64,000 bases of DNA from CAIKXD01 sp035439485 (lineage in GTDB: Bacteria > Bacteroidota > Bacteroidia > UBA4408), in NCBI GenBank assembly GCA_035439485.1, contig DAORKI010000005.1, positions 5,563-69,562 of the forward strand, written 5' to 3'. Numbering within the stretch: the first letter of the stretch is position 1; every line of letters starts with the position of its first letter. The notes under the pieces were generated by a model. It had not been told where the DNA came from, searched no databases, and saw only the letters and a list, made by a program, of their open reading frames with translations. This document shows, piece by piece, positions 44,663-54,665 of the stretch. The translations under genes and the position numbers were made by a program.

Positions 44663-46030
44663 TTGTTGCTTCCATTGCTAATTTTAATAATTCTATTTTA
44701 TTTCTTTTCATTAGATAAGGTATTATGGTTTATAATTATTACCACTCCATTTTCACTGAATATTAAATTAAAAGAATTTGGTCTTGCCATAAGTTTACCC
44801 GGAGAACCGCTAATGATGGGAATTTTGGTTCTTTTTATTTTTAAAGTATTATATGATATTAAAATTGAAAAAAGAATACTCTATCATCCTATTACTTTAG
44901 CCTTAATTATAAATATTTGCTGGATCACAATTACTTCTATAACCAGTGTAATGCCGTGGGTTTCATTTAAGTTTTTGATTTCTCGTTTATGGTTCCTCAT
45001 TTGTTTTTATTATTTCGGTATTTTACTCTTTAAAAATAAGGACAATATCAATAGATTCATGTGGGCTTATATTTTACCTTTTACAGTGATTATTTTTTAC
45101 ACTCTTATAATGCACAGTCAGTATGGCTTTACAGTTGATACGGCAAACTGGATTATGAGTCCATTTTATAATGACCACACTATTTATGGTGCTATATTGG
45201 CCATGTTTTTTCCAATACTTGGATATTTTATTTACAATAGTCAATATACATTTGCACAAAAAGGAATTTCGTTTGTTTTCCTCCTCATTTTTATCATCGC
45301 ATTAATCTTTTCATTTACCAGAGCAGCATGGATTAGCTTGGCAATTGCTTTTGCTTTAGGTGCTATTATGTATTTCAAAATAAATGTTAGAATTATTGGA
45401 TTGGTTTCTTTGATTGGTTTGGGTCTGTTTTTTGTAACCAAAGACAGAATATTGATGAAGTTAGAAAAAAATAGACAAGACTCATCTTCTAACTTAACAG
45501 AACATGTACAAAGTATTTCAAATATTTCTTCTGATGCTTCCAATTTAGAAAGGATAAATAGGTGGTCTGCTGCTATTCGCATGTTCAAGAAACATCCAGG
45601 GGTAGGTTTTGGTCCTGGAACCTATGCTTTTAAATATGCACCATTTCAATTTAGCTATGAAAAAACAATTATTAGTACGAATGCAGGTAATAAAGGAAAT
45701 GCACATAGCGAATATATAGGCCCCTTAGCCGAAAGTGGTGTTTTAGGTTTAATTACTTTTGCTGCTGTTGTTATTGCTATTTTTTACTCAGGAATTTCGC
45801 TCTATTATAGTATGGAAAAAGGACCATTGCGCGCACTTGTACTTGCTATTATTTTGGGTTTAAGCACCTATTTTATTCATGGCTTTTTAAATAATTTTTT
45901 AGATACTGATAAAGCTTCAGTTCCTGTTTGGGGCTTTGCTGCTGCTATTGTGGCAATTCAATTGTACCATGCAAAATCATCAAAATCAGAAGAAAGTGTT
46001 ATTAAACCAAATACCATTGATTCGGATTAA
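44663..46030 (+). CDS. O-antigen ligase/polymerase (WaaL/Wzy-like); true N-terminus probably further upstream
   Basis: A membrane protein of at least 455 residues with about 10-12 hydrophobic segments and the O-antigen ligase region FTRAAWISLAIAFALG, then a periplasmic loop with RWSAAIRMFKKHPGVGFGPGTYAF and HSEYIGPLAESGVLGL, typical of the WaaL/RfaL domain. Joins polymerised O-antigen to lipid A-core or polymerises repeats. The first usable start in frame is a TTG at 44663, but the frame stays open upstream to 44537, and that stretch reads SFKDRKHYYFYLICGVFIAL, a plausible first membrane segment. There is no ATG there. The upstream wzz frame is one base ahead at the A11 run. Confidence 0.88.
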   Translation: MLLPLLILIILFYFFSLDKVLWFIIITTPFSLNIKLKEFGLAISLPGEPLMMGILVLFIFKVLYDIKIEKRILYHPITLALIINICWITITSITSVMPWVSFKFLISRLWFLICFYYFGILLFKNKDNINRFMWAYILPFTVIIFYTLIMHSQYGFTVDTANWIMSPFYNDHTIYGAILAMFFPILGYFIYNSQYTFAQKGISFVFLLIFIIALIFSFTRAAWISLAIAFALGAIMYFKINVRIIGLVSLIGLGLFFVTKDRILMKLEKNRQDSSSNLTEHVQSISNISSDASNLERINRWSAAIRMFKKHPGVGFGPGTYAFKYAPFQFSYEKTIISTNAGNKGNAHSEYIGPLAESGVLGLITFAAVVIAIFYSGISLYYSMEKGPLRALVLAIILGLSTYFIHGFLNNFLDTDKASVPVWGFAAAIVAIQLYHAKSSKSEESVIKPNTIDSD

Positions 46031-46072
46031 GAATTCCATTTACTTTAAAATTTGTAGGATACATGCTAAATT

Positions 46073-46942
46073 ATGGACTATAGCAAAATTAAACTACAAG
46101 ATATAATATTGCCTTTAGAATCAAAGGTTAATTTAAAAATGCTTCGGCTCGACCTAATTGATGAAGAAATTAGCGGGAATAAATGGTTTAAACTTAAAAA
46201 AAATATTGAAATAGTTAAATCTCAAGGGAAGATTGGTATTATAACCTTTGGTGGAGCATTTAGTAATCATATTGCTGCAACAGCTAGTGCTTGTAAAAAA
46301 TATAATTTAAAAAGTATAGGAATTATAAGAGGTGAGCAGGTAAAAAATCATACATTAATTTCAGCACAGCAAAATGGTATGGAACTTCGTTTTGTTTCAA
46401 GGGCGCTGTATAAAAATAATAATGAACTAATTCAATGGTTAAATTTACAATTTAATTTGGATGAATACCTTATTGTTCCCGAAGGTGGCGCCAATACTGC
46501 GGGGATTGATGGTTGTAAAGAAATTCTTGGTTTAATACATTCTCCTTTTAATTATATTGCATTGGCCTGTGGCACGGGAACTACTCTTGCAGGGATAATA
46601 CACACAATTGATGAAAACCAAACTGCGCTTGGCTTTCCTGTTCTTAAAGCAAGTAATTATTTGGAGAATGAAATTAAAAAAAATATACCTCCAAACAAAT
46701 ATCATAAGTTTAGGTTATTTGATGATTATCATTTTGGTGGGTATGCTAAATATAATAATGAGCTTCTGAATTTTATTAAAGAATTTAGTGCAACTCATAA
46801 AATTCAATTGGATTTCGTTTATACAGCCAAATTAATGTTTGGTTTATTTGATTTAATCGAAAAAAAGTATTTTTCTGATAACACTACCATCATAGCTGTT
46901 CATAGCGGGGGAATTCAAGGTAACAAAGGAATTAACATATAG
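46073..46942 (+). CDS. PLP-dependent ACC deaminase/D-cysteine desulfhydrase family protein
   Basis: A 289-residue fold-type II PLP enzyme. The Schiff-base lysine is K37 in EISGNKWFKLKKN, the next block is TFGGAFSNHIAATASA, and the phosphate-binding loop is CGTGTTLAGI. The family includes 1-aminocyclopropane-1-carboxylate deaminase and D-cysteine desulfhydrase; most Bacteroidota members probably act on D-cysteine or related amino acids. The exact substrate cannot be told. Separate from the ligase by 42 bases; fahA downstream has its own -7 box. Confidence 0.88.
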   Translation: MDYSKIKLQDIILPLESKVNLKMLRLDLIDEEISGNKWFKLKKNIEIVKSQGKIGIITFGGAFSNHIAATASACKKYNLKSIGIIRGEQVKNHTLISAQQNGMELRFVSRALYKNNNELIQWLNLQFNLDEYLIVPEGGANTAGIDGCKEILGLIHSPFNYIALACGTGTTLAGIIHTIDENQTALGFPVLKASNYLENEIKKNIPPNKYHKFRLFDDYHFGGYAKYNNELLNFIKEFSATHKIQLDFVYTAKLMFGLFDLIEKKYFSDNTTIIAVHSGGIQGNKGINI

Positions 46943-46976
46943 TTGAAATCTCTTTTATTTGTTAAGTATTAAAAGT

Positions 46977-46984
46977 TATTTTTG
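46977..46984 (+). promoter_or_regulatory. Promoter -7 box of fahA
   Basis: TATTTTTG, perfect TAnnTTTG, 21 bases before the ATG at 47006. Confidence 0.5.
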
Positions 46985-47005
46985 TGCACTTAAAAATTTT
47001 AAACT

Positions 47006-48253
47006 ATGACAAGTTGGTTAAGCATTCCTTCAGATTCTGATTTTAGTGTATATAATTTTCCTTTCGGAGTTTATCAAATAGGAAACCAAAAACCCCGTAT
47101 TGCAAGTATTTTAGGCAATTATGTAATTGATTTGGCTGCAATGAATTCACTTGGATTTTTTAGTGAATTACATATTGCTGAAAGTGTTTTTGAAAATAAA
47201 TATTTAAATGACTTTATAGCACTTGGTAAGCCGGTAACAAATAAGGTTAGAGAAATTTTGATTGAAACTTTTACAAATCATAATGGAGGTCTTGAGCAAA
47301 ATAAAGAATACCAAAACTTAATCTTGAGAAATTATGACGAAGTAAGCATGTTAATGCCTGTGAAAGTAGGTAATTATACTGATTTTTACAGCAGTATTCA
47401 GCATGCAACCAATGTGGGAACTATGTTCAGAGACCCTAAAAATGCATTGTTACCGAATTATAAGCACATTCCTATTGGCTATCATGGCAGAGCTTCGTCA
47501 ATTACTGTTTCTGGGACTAATTTTCACCGCCCTAAGGGGCAAACTAAACCTACTGATGTGGAGCAACCTGTTTTTGGTCCTTGCAAACAGTTAGATTTTG
47601 AATTGGAAATGGCATTTATAACAGGGAAATCAACTAAATTAGGTGAAAGTATTGCTACACATGAAGCCGAAGAATTTATATTTGGTATGGTTTTGTTTAA
47701 TGATTGGAGTGCTCGAGATATTCAAACATGGGAATATGTGCCGCTTGGTCCATTTTTATCAAAGAACTTTTGCAGTACAATTTCACCCTGGGTGGTCACC
47801 CTTGAAGCACTCGAACCATATAGAGTAAAGGGTGAAGAGCAAGACCCACCAGTATTACCTTATTTGCAATATACTGGAAGTAAAAACATTGACATTAACC
47901 TTTCTGTTGCTATTGAAACTGAAAATGCTCATGTAAAAGTGATTTCACAATCTAATTATAAATACATGTATTGGAATATGAATCAACAGTTGGCTCATCA
48001 TACAATAAATGGTTGCAATATTGAAGTAGGTGATATGTATGCATCTGGCACTATCAGTGGCAATGATGCTAATGCATATGGTTCCATGCTTGAATTAACT
48101 TGGCGTGGAACTAAACCAATTCAAATGCCAGATGGAACAGAAAGAAAATTTATTAATGATTATGATACTGTAATTATGAAAGGCCATGCCATTAAAGAAA
48201 ATATGAGAGTTGGATTTGGTGAAGCAAAAGCAAAAGTCCTTCCAGCAATATAA
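47006..48253 (+). CDS. fahA: Fumarylacetoacetase
   Basis: Last enzyme of tyrosine/homogentisate breakdown: fumarylacetoacetate to fumarate and acetoacetate. The 415-residue length is normal. Landmarks: the small N-terminal domain, DFYSSIQHATNVGTMFRD, YHGRASSITVSGT, the metal site DFELEMAFITGKST, LFNDWSARDIQTWEYVPLGPF, and TISGNDANAYGSMLEL. No other gene of the tyrosine pathway is nearby. The LutA-like gene follows after 11 bases. Confidence 0.96.
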   Translation: MTSWLSIPSDSDFSVYNFPFGVYQIGNQKPRIASILGNYVIDLAAMNSLGFFSELHIAESVFENKYLNDFIALGKPVTNKVREILIETFTNHNGGLEQNKEYQNLILRNYDEVSMLMPVKVGNYTDFYSSIQHATNVGTMFRDPKNALLPNYKHIPIGYHGRASSITVSGTNFHRPKGQTKPTDVEQPVFGPCKQLDFELEMAFITGKSTKLGESIATHEAEEFIFGMVLFNDWSARDIQTWEYVPLGPFLSKNFCSTISPWVVTLEALEPYRVKGEEQDPPVLPYLQYTGSKNIDINLSVAIETENAHVKVISQSNYKYMYWNMNQQLAHHTINGCNIEVGDMYASGTISGNDANAYGSMLELTWRGTKPIQMPDGTERKFINDYDTVIMKGHAIKENMRVGFGEAKAKVLPAI

Positions 48254-48264
48254 AACAATTGAGT

Positions 48265-48987
48265 ATGATAGTAGATATTTTTATTCCATGTTATATCGAT
48301 CAGTTTCATCCTGAAACTGGATTTAATATGGTGAAAGTTTTAGATAAAGTTGGATGTTCAGTAAATTATAATATTGAGCAAACATGCTGTGGGCAGCCTG
48401 CATTTCACTCTGGCAACTGGGATGATTGTAAGGAAATAGGAGAGAAGTTTATTAAAGAGTTTTTAAATGAAAGGTATATTGTAACTCCATCTGCAGTTTG
48501 TGCAGGATTTGTTAAAAAACAATATAGTGAAATGTTTCATAATACTGTTTTACACAATGAATATAAGCAAGTACAACGGAACATGTATGAATTTTCCGAT
48601 TTTTTGGTTAATATTTTAAAAATAAGCAATTTAGGTGCAACATTAAATGGTAAAGCTGTATATATGCCAACTTGTATGTCGCAAAGGAATTATGAATTAA
48701 AAAATGAACCGCTGTTGTTGTTGGAGAAAGTGAGAGGTTTAAATTTACTTGAACTACCTGAAGCTGACACTTGTTGTGGTTTTGGAGGTGCTTTTACATT
48801 AAAATATGAAAATGTTTCGAGTGCATTAGCACAAGCTAAAATTGAACACATTTTAAGTACTGGAGCCGAGTATGTTATTTCTTCTGATTATTCTTGTTTG
48901 ATGCATTTAAATTCTTATATCAAAAAGCAAGAGTTGCCTTTAAAAGTGATGCACGTGGCTGATGTATTAGCATCTGGATGGGTTTAA
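48265..48987 (+). CDS. LutA/YkgE-like iron-sulfur protein (two CCG domains)
   Basis: A 240-residue protein with two cysteine-rich CCG domains: EQTCCGQPAFHSG in the first half and DTCCGFGGAFTLK in the second, as in LutA and the heterodisulfide reductase HdrB subunit. LutA works with LutB and LutC in lactate oxidation. Neither partner is here, so this may be a free-standing homolog. The frame opens with a TTG at 48259, but the ATG at 48265 (MIVDIFIPCYIDQF) matches the family. Confidence 0.88.
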   Translation: MIVDIFIPCYIDQFHPETGFNMVKVLDKVGCSVNYNIEQTCCGQPAFHSGNWDDCKEIGEKFIKEFLNERYIVTPSAVCAGFVKKQYSEMFHNTVLHNEYKQVQRNMYEFSDFLVNILKISNLGATLNGKAVYMPTCMSQRNYELKNEPLLLLEKVRGLNLLELPEADTCCGFGGAFTLKYENVSSALAQAKIEHILSTGAEYVISSDYSCLMHLNSYIKKQELPLKVMHVADVLASGWV

Positions 48988-49132
48988 ACCATGACAGTAA
49001 ATTTGAGTATATTGTGATACTGTTAGCATTTAGTTCAAATTTAGTTTTTTTTGCAATTCTTTTTCCAGAAGTCAATGGGATTTAAAAGTCTTAAATTGGT
49101 ATAATACTTGTAATATTGCACAAAAATTTATC

Positions 49133-51487
49133 ATGAAATCTTTACTCAAGTTTTGTATAATATTAATTCTATTTTCTAATGTGGCTCAAAGCAAAGCACA
49201 AGTTTCATCTTTGCTTTTCAGTAATTCAAGAAATTACACCTTTAATTTTAATTTAAATAATCAACAAGGGAGTCCTGAAATAACAAGGTTTATGATTGAT
49301 GCCCTGGCACAAGGTATTGGAAAGCCTGCATTTAATGTAAGCTACACTATCAACTTTGACCAAAATTTGGAATTGCTTTTGGTAAATAATATGATGCAAA
49401 TTAATGCCAGAAATAAATTCATTCAACCAACTGGAGATGTATATTATAGAGGTTTTTATATAGGAGATTTATTATTGCCAAGTTCCATAAATGCCTTAGT
49501 AAATATTGTCGATGAAAGGGGCGGCTCACTGCGAAGTCTGCAAATCTCAAATTTAAATAAAAGTAATGGTTACTCAACCACGTTTAACACCAATATGATG
49601 TTAGTGAGTAATCAAAAACTGGCATTGCAGTTGGTGAATATGATGTTATTTTATGACAATCAAGCATTAAATGATTTTAATTACAGAATCGCACTCATAA
49701 ACGAATATTACAACAGTAATATGATTTTAGACAATGCACAAACTAAATTATCATCCATTGTTTTTGTAACGCCTGATAATGTTGAACCTACAACCATAAT
49801 ATTACAACAAGTAGATAATGACATTAGCCAAATTGAGGCACGAAATTTTGATAGTGTGCTTCAACTTTCAATGCAAGATCCAATAAATTTAGTGAATCGC
49901 ACTGCTGCATTAAGGAATATATTGTCTCAAAAACGTTTGTCAGTTAATATGGCATATGCCTCACTCGATTCATATTATTACACAAAAGGATTGGAAGCCT
50001 TAAGTAATAAAAGTAATTCATTGGCAATAAGTCTTTTCAATAAGTCACTTGCCATTAATCCATTGTTTGCTCCTTCTGCATACCAATTGGCACATATTAA
50101 ATTTGAAGAAGATAATTTAATTGAAGCAGATTTAAAGTTGAGAGAAGTTTGGTTTAATATGAATCCTGACCCCAATACTTATCAAAATTCATTAACTCTT
50201 TTTAAAAATATTTATAACGAATATCTTGATGGTGGTGATAAGTTAGCTAATAATGGTAAATTTAATGAAGCGTTAGAACAATACGAAAAATCGCAAAAAC
50301 TTTGCAAAGAAATAAATGGTTTGGTTTGTAACGAAGGAGTAAAAATTTCTATTAAAAATTGTAGGCAGTCAATTTATTTAGGATTTTTAAGTGATGCGAA
50401 AAAAGCGGCAGAATCGGGCAACAATAATGATGCCTATAACAAATACAATCAAGCTAAAAATTATGCATCCTATTATTTTATGGATATTAAAGATAAAAGC
50501 CTAGAAACTGAAGTTGATAAAGCCATAAAATTTAATGAATACAAACAAGCTGTTAAAGATGCTAAAGAATTTTTTGCGAAATCTAATTTTGAAAATGCAT
50601 TGTCTAGTTTTGAAGCTGCTCATGACCTTGAAACAAAATACAGTTATTCACCATCAATCATACCTCTAGATACCGAACAGCAAGCTGCAAAAGGTGTTTT
50701 AAAAAAGAAAATGGACTCCTTACTCGAACTGTGTGACAAGAATGATTGGGATAATTTAAAAACTCAATTAAATAAAGCCGAAGAAATGCAGAGCTTTTAT
50801 AAACTTGATGCAGATAAAGATATAAATTTACCCAAGAAAACTATTAAAGAAAAATTAAATCAATATATCTGTGATGGCGTATTAAAAAGGTATAATGAAT
50901 TTATTCAAAAGGCAAAATCAGCATTGGCTTCAAACAATTATATTCAAGCCAGCGATAATTACGAATATGCCATCAACTTAGCTAATGAAAACATGGATTG
51001 TTTAGTTGATAATAAAGTCGCAACTGAGGAAAAAGCAAATATTGTTGCCCCAGCAACTTATCAAAAACTGATTAATAAAATACTTGATTTGCAAATGAAT
51101 GGTAGTTATAGTGAAGCAGTTACAAAATATAAGGAAGCTATGGCTTATCATGTACAGTTTGATTTGAGTAAATTTAATATCAATAAAAAAAGTTTGTATG
51201 ATTTTGCTAAAGATAATTTTAAGAATGCCGCTCTTGATTACGTGGCAAACGATTTCAGAAAAAATGGACAAATAGATGAATCATGGCAATTGTATAAATT
51301 ACTGCTCGATAGAAATTATCCATTGCGTAACATTAATGATGATTTATTTAGTTTAGGAAAAAACTTTGGAACACGCGACAAAGCCACAGGTGTTACAAAT
51401 TATAATAATAAAGTTCAGGAATATGTGGGAGATAATAAAAAATTTAAAAACTTTAAAAAAGGTTATATAAGTGTATTCGAAAACTGA
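49133..51487 (+). CDS. Secreted protein with TPR-like helical repeats, function unknown
   Basis: A 784-residue protein with a signal peptide (FCIILILFSNVAQSKAQ). The first 230 residues are mixed alpha/beta and of no family that I recognise. From about residue 270 it consists of helical pairs of the tetratricopeptide kind (ALEALSNKSNSLAISLFNKSLAINPLFAPSAYQLA, of which LAISLFNKSLAINP is the core; also KFNEALEQYEKSQKLC and NYIQASDNYEYAINLANE). Such repeats hold proteins together. No lipobox, membrane segment or T9SS domain, so it is probably periplasmic. The cutC gene follows 9 bases later, perhaps by chance. Confidence 0.75.
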   Translation: MKSLLKFCIILILFSNVAQSKAQVSSLLFSNSRNYTFNFNLNNQQGSPEITRFMIDALAQGIGKPAFNVSYTINFDQNLELLLVNNMMQINARNKFIQPTGDVYYRGFYIGDLLLPSSINALVNIVDERGGSLRSLQISNLNKSNGYSTTFNTNMMLVSNQKLALQLVNMMLFYDNQALNDFNYRIALINEYYNSNMILDNAQTKLSSIVFVTPDNVEPTTIILQQVDNDISQIEARNFDSVLQLSMQDPINLVNRTAALRNILSQKRLSVNMAYASLDSYYYTKGLEALSNKSNSLAISLFNKSLAINPLFAPSAYQLAHIKFEEDNLIEADLKLREVWFNMNPDPNTYQNSLTLFKNIYNEYLDGGDKLANNGKFNEALEQYEKSQKLCKEINGLVCNEGVKISIKNCRQSIYLGFLSDAKKAAESGNNNDAYNKYNQAKNYASYYFMDIKDKSLETEVDKAIKFNEYKQAVKDAKEFFAKSNFENALSSFEAAHDLETKYSYSPSIIPLDTEQQAAKGVLKKKMDSLLELCDKNDWDNLKTQLNKAEEMQSFYKLDADKDINLPKKTIKEKLNQYICDGVLKRYNEFIQKAKSALASNNYIQASDNYEYAINLANENMDCLVDNKVATEEKANIVAPATYQKLINKILDLQMNGSYSEAVTKYKEAMAYHVQFDLSKFNINKKSLYDFAKDNFKNAALDYVANDFRKNGQIDESWQLYKLLLDRNYPLRNINDDLFSLGKNFGTRDKATGVTNYNNKVQEYVGDNKKFKNFKKGYISVFEN

Positions 51488-51496
51488 TCAACTTAA

Positions 51497-52258
51497 ATGA
51501 CTATTAACAACCATAAATATCTTCTTGAGATTTGCTGTTACAGTGCTGAAGATGTTATAAAAGCAAGTAATTGCGGAGCTCATCGAGTAGAACTATGTAG
51601 TGGTTATGAGGTTGGCGGCACAACTCCAAGCTTGGGCAGTTTAAAGCTCGCAAAAAGGAATAGTAATATTCCAATTTATACCATGATTCGTCCACGAGGC
51701 GGAAATTTTTATTATTCTTCACTTGAAAAAAAAATAATCCTAAAAGATATTGAATTAGCTCTTATGAATGAAGCGGACGGCATTGTCTTTGGTGCGCTAA
51801 ATGCAGATGGGTCTATTGATAAAATATTTTGTAATGAAGTTTTTGCATTGTGCCAAAAAACACCAATCACTTTTCATCGTGCCATTGATATTTGTAACGA
51901 TTATGCTGATGCAGTTGATTTTTTAGCATGTAATGGGGTGCAAAATATTTTAACTTCAGGCTTAGCAATAAAAGCAATAGAAGGTATAGAAGTTTTAAAA
52001 AGTATGCATATATTGGCAAAGAATAGTATAAACATTATGGCAGGATCAGGTATTACCGACCAAAATATTATTGAATTTGCTAAAATTGGACTGACCCATT
52101 TTCACTCCTCAGCCTCCGAAATAGTGAAAATAAATGGCACACAAAATATCATCAACTTTAATGCGAATTTAGCCAATAATGAATTAGCTGTTGTGAGTGA
52201 AAAAAAGGTGTTAGCCATGCTGCAAAGGTTGAATGAATATTTTACACAAAATGCGTAA
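51497..52258 (+). CDS. cutC: CutC family protein
   Basis: A 253-residue TIM-barrel protein of the CutC family, once linked to copper balance; the true function is unsettled. Landmarks: CCYSAEDVIKASNCGAHRVELC near the start, GGTTPSLGSL, PIYTMIRPRGGNFYYS, ADGIVFGALNADGSID, TFHRAIDIC, ILTSGLA and IMAGSGIT. All family blocks are present. The beta-mannosidase gene overlaps its stop by 8 bases (ATGCGTAA), so translation is coupled. Confidence 0.94.
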   Translation: MTINNHKYLLEICCYSAEDVIKASNCGAHRVELCSGYEVGGTTPSLGSLKLAKRNSNIPIYTMIRPRGGNFYYSSLEKKIILKDIELALMNEADGIVFGALNADGSIDKIFCNEVFALCQKTPITFHRAIDICNDYADAVDFLACNGVQNILTSGLAIKAIEGIEVLKSMHILAKNSINIMAGSGITDQNIIEFAKIGLTHFHSSASEIVKINGTQNIINFNANLANNELAVVSEKKVLAMLQRLNEYFTQNA

Positions 52259-54560
52259 GTTATTTTTACTCTTCTCCATTATTTTAAATTTTCAAACTAA
52301 TGGGATCTTAGCCGAAACAATTGAACTTGATAGTGATTACTGTGATTGGTATTTTTCGATAGGTAAAAATAAGAAGCAATATTTAGGCATTGTTCCTGGC
52401 AGTAATATCAATGATTTAATTTGTAATAAAATAATTCCTAATCCTTATTTAGATAATAATATTGAAAAAATTAAATGGGTTGAAGACAGTCTGTATACTT
52501 ATGTAACGGTTTTTAATTTAGAAGTACGTGCAACACATAATTTTGAGTTACTATGTGAAGGTTTAGATACATATGCTGATGTGTATTTAAATAATCAGTT
52601 AGTGTTAAAAAGCAACAATATGTTTGTGGCATACCATGCTGATATTACTTCGTTATTAAGAGATGGTAGCAATTTACTAAAAATTGTATTTAGAAATACA
52701 ATCGAAATAGGAAAGCAAAAGGCCAATAGATATACAATAAAATATCCTGCCGATAATGAAGAAGGAGAGGTTAAAATTAGCCCATTTGTTCGCAAAGCAG
52801 CTTTTCAATTTGGTTGGGATATAAATCCTAGACTTATAAGCTGTGGCATTTGGCAACCAATAAAAATAATTTCTACCGAAAAATCAGTTAAAAATGTGGA
52901 GCAAAAAAAAGTTACACAACCAGTATACATCAAACCTTTATATAAACTTCAAAAAGATAAGGATGTTGAAGGTGAAAGTTTTGCCTTTTTTACTAATGAT
53001 AAAAAACCGCTTCAAAAATTTATATATGGCGCCAATTATGTACCATACAACATGTATCCTTTACCATTAAAAAATTATAAAAGAGTTGCTCACATTCAAC
53101 AAAATCAAGGTTTACCTAATAGAAATGATTATTATAGAAAAATATTTTCGGAGCTAAAAAATTATGGTTGCAATATGATACGCATTTGGGGTGGTGGTTG
53201 GTATGAGGATGATTATTTTTATGACCTCGCTGATAGCATGCAGATAGCCGTTTGGCAAGATTTTATGTTTGCAAACACCATGTATCCGGGTGATGATGAA
53301 TGGATAAATATCGTTAAGCCTGAAGTAGAATATCAAATTAATCGTTTAAAAAAACACTCTTGTATAGTATTATGGAGTGGGAACAATGAAATTGAGGTGG
53401 CTTGGAAAAATTGGGGATGGCAAAAGAAATATAATTATTCCAACGAGGACAGTGTAAAATTAATCAATGATTATCGTCAATTATTTGAACAATTGATTCC
53501 GAATGAACTGAAAAAACAAAAAATTGAAGCAGCTTATATTTCTTCATCACCCATGAGTAATTGGGGTAGGAGTGAGGATTTTAAAATAGGAGACAATCAT
53601 TATTGGGGTATTTGGCATGGCGAAGCCCCATTAGAAGATTTTTATAATCATGTTCCTCGTTTTGCCAGTGAATACGGCATGCCTTCGTTAGGCACTAATG
53701 AATGTGTAAAAAAATATTATTCAAACCACAAGTTGAATAATTTTGCGCAAAGTCGCATGAAAAGTTATAAAGGAGTAAAATTATTAAATAGTTACATGGC
53801 TAATTATTTGCCGATGACTATGAATGATAGTTTGTTAAGTTATACAAGCAGATATTTACAATTTAAGGCTTTGAAAATGGCTTATAATGCGCATTTATAC
53901 CATTTTCCTTATTGCGCAGGTTCACTATTTTGGCAGTTTAATGAAAGTTGGCCAGGCCTTACCTGGGCTGCTATTGACTTTAGTGGCAATAGAAAAATTC
54001 CACCTTATGCTACTTCTTATGCGCTGATCATTGATCAAAAATGCAATATAAAACTAAAAGCTCAAAACGGTGATATAATAAAATCAAGGCATATAAATTT
54101 AATCATTGACTTAAAAGATATTGATGGTAATTTGCAAAAACAGCACTCAGTTAAAATTAACATTCATGACTTACAAAAAGGAGTAGAACTAAATCCATAT
54201 TTGTTTTTTGATTCAACCATAGTTAAAAAAGGATATATAAATATAGCTATAAAAGAATCCATGGTGTCTGAATCATTGATTTGGGATACTATTTTATTTA
54301 TTGCTAAAGAGAAAGAATTGTCATTTAAAAAACCTCAAATTCAATTCAATAAAGTAGATGGTAATCACCTAAAAATAAAATCTGATGTTTTGGTAGGAGG
54401 ATTGTTTTTAACTTATTCGGGTGATGAAAAAATAGAATTTAATCAAAATTTTTTGACTCTTGAGGCTGGTGTTGAAAAAATAATTTCACTCGATTCTTCA
54501 AAACTATCATGGCAAATTGATAAAATTAATTTTCAATCTTTTTATGATTTGAAAAACTGA
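52251..54560 (+). CDS. GH2 beta-mannosidase-like glycoside hydrolase, exported
   Basis: A 769-residue glycoside hydrolase with a signal peptide (LFLLFSIILNFQTNGILA). Residues 25-210 form the sugar-binding domain (CEGLDTYADVYLN, SCGIWQPIKI), then only about 40 residues lead to FIYGANYVPYNMYP, the start of the TIM barrel. The acid/base is E380 in WSGNNEIE and the nucleophile E474 in RFASEYGMPS; NMIRIWGGGWYEDD and LFWQFNESWPGLTWAAID are further marks. Removes beta-mannose from oligosaccharides. Known relatives have an immunoglobulin-like domain of about 100 residues between the two domains, missing here. The earlier ATG at 52233 is less likely. Confidence 0.9.
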   Translation: MRKLFLLFSIILNFQTNGILAETIELDSDYCDWYFSIGKNKKQYLGIVPGSNINDLICNKIIPNPYLDNNIEKIKWVEDSLYTYVTVFNLEVRATHNFELLCEGLDTYADVYLNNQLVLKSNNMFVAYHADITSLLRDGSNLLKIVFRNTIEIGKQKANRYTIKYPADNEEGEVKISPFVRKAAFQFGWDINPRLISCGIWQPIKIISTEKSVKNVEQKKVTQPVYIKPLYKLQKDKDVEGESFAFFTNDKKPLQKFIYGANYVPYNMYPLPLKNYKRVAHIQQNQGLPNRNDYYRKIFSELKNYGCNMIRIWGGGWYEDDYFYDLADSMQIAVWQDFMFANTMYPGDDEWINIVKPEVEYQINRLKKHSCIVLWSGNNEIEVAWKNWGWQKKYNYSNEDSVKLINDYRQLFEQLIPNELKKQKIEAAYISSSPMSNWGRSEDFKIGDNHYWGIWHGEAPLEDFYNHVPRFASEYGMPSLGTNECVKKYYSNHKLNNFAQSRMKSYKGVKLLNSYMANYLPMTMNDSLLSYTSRYLQFKALKMAYNAHLYHFPYCAGSLFWQFNESWPGLTWAAIDFSGNRKIPPYATSYALIIDQKCNIKLKAQNGDIIKSRHINLIIDLKDIDGNLQKQHSVKINIHDLQKGVELNPYLFFDSTIVKKGYINIAIKESMVSESLIWDTILFIAKEKELSFKKPQIQFNKVDGNHLKIKSDVLVGGLFLTYSGDEKIEFNQNFLTLEAGVEKIISLDSSKLSWQIDKINFQSFYDLKN

Positions 54561-54665
54561 GTTGATGTCTTTGAAATATAGAATTGAAAGCTATTGGCGT
54601 GACTCATTTCCTATTTCAGCATGTTTATCCATGTACAATCAATAAAAAAACTCATCAAAAAAAAC

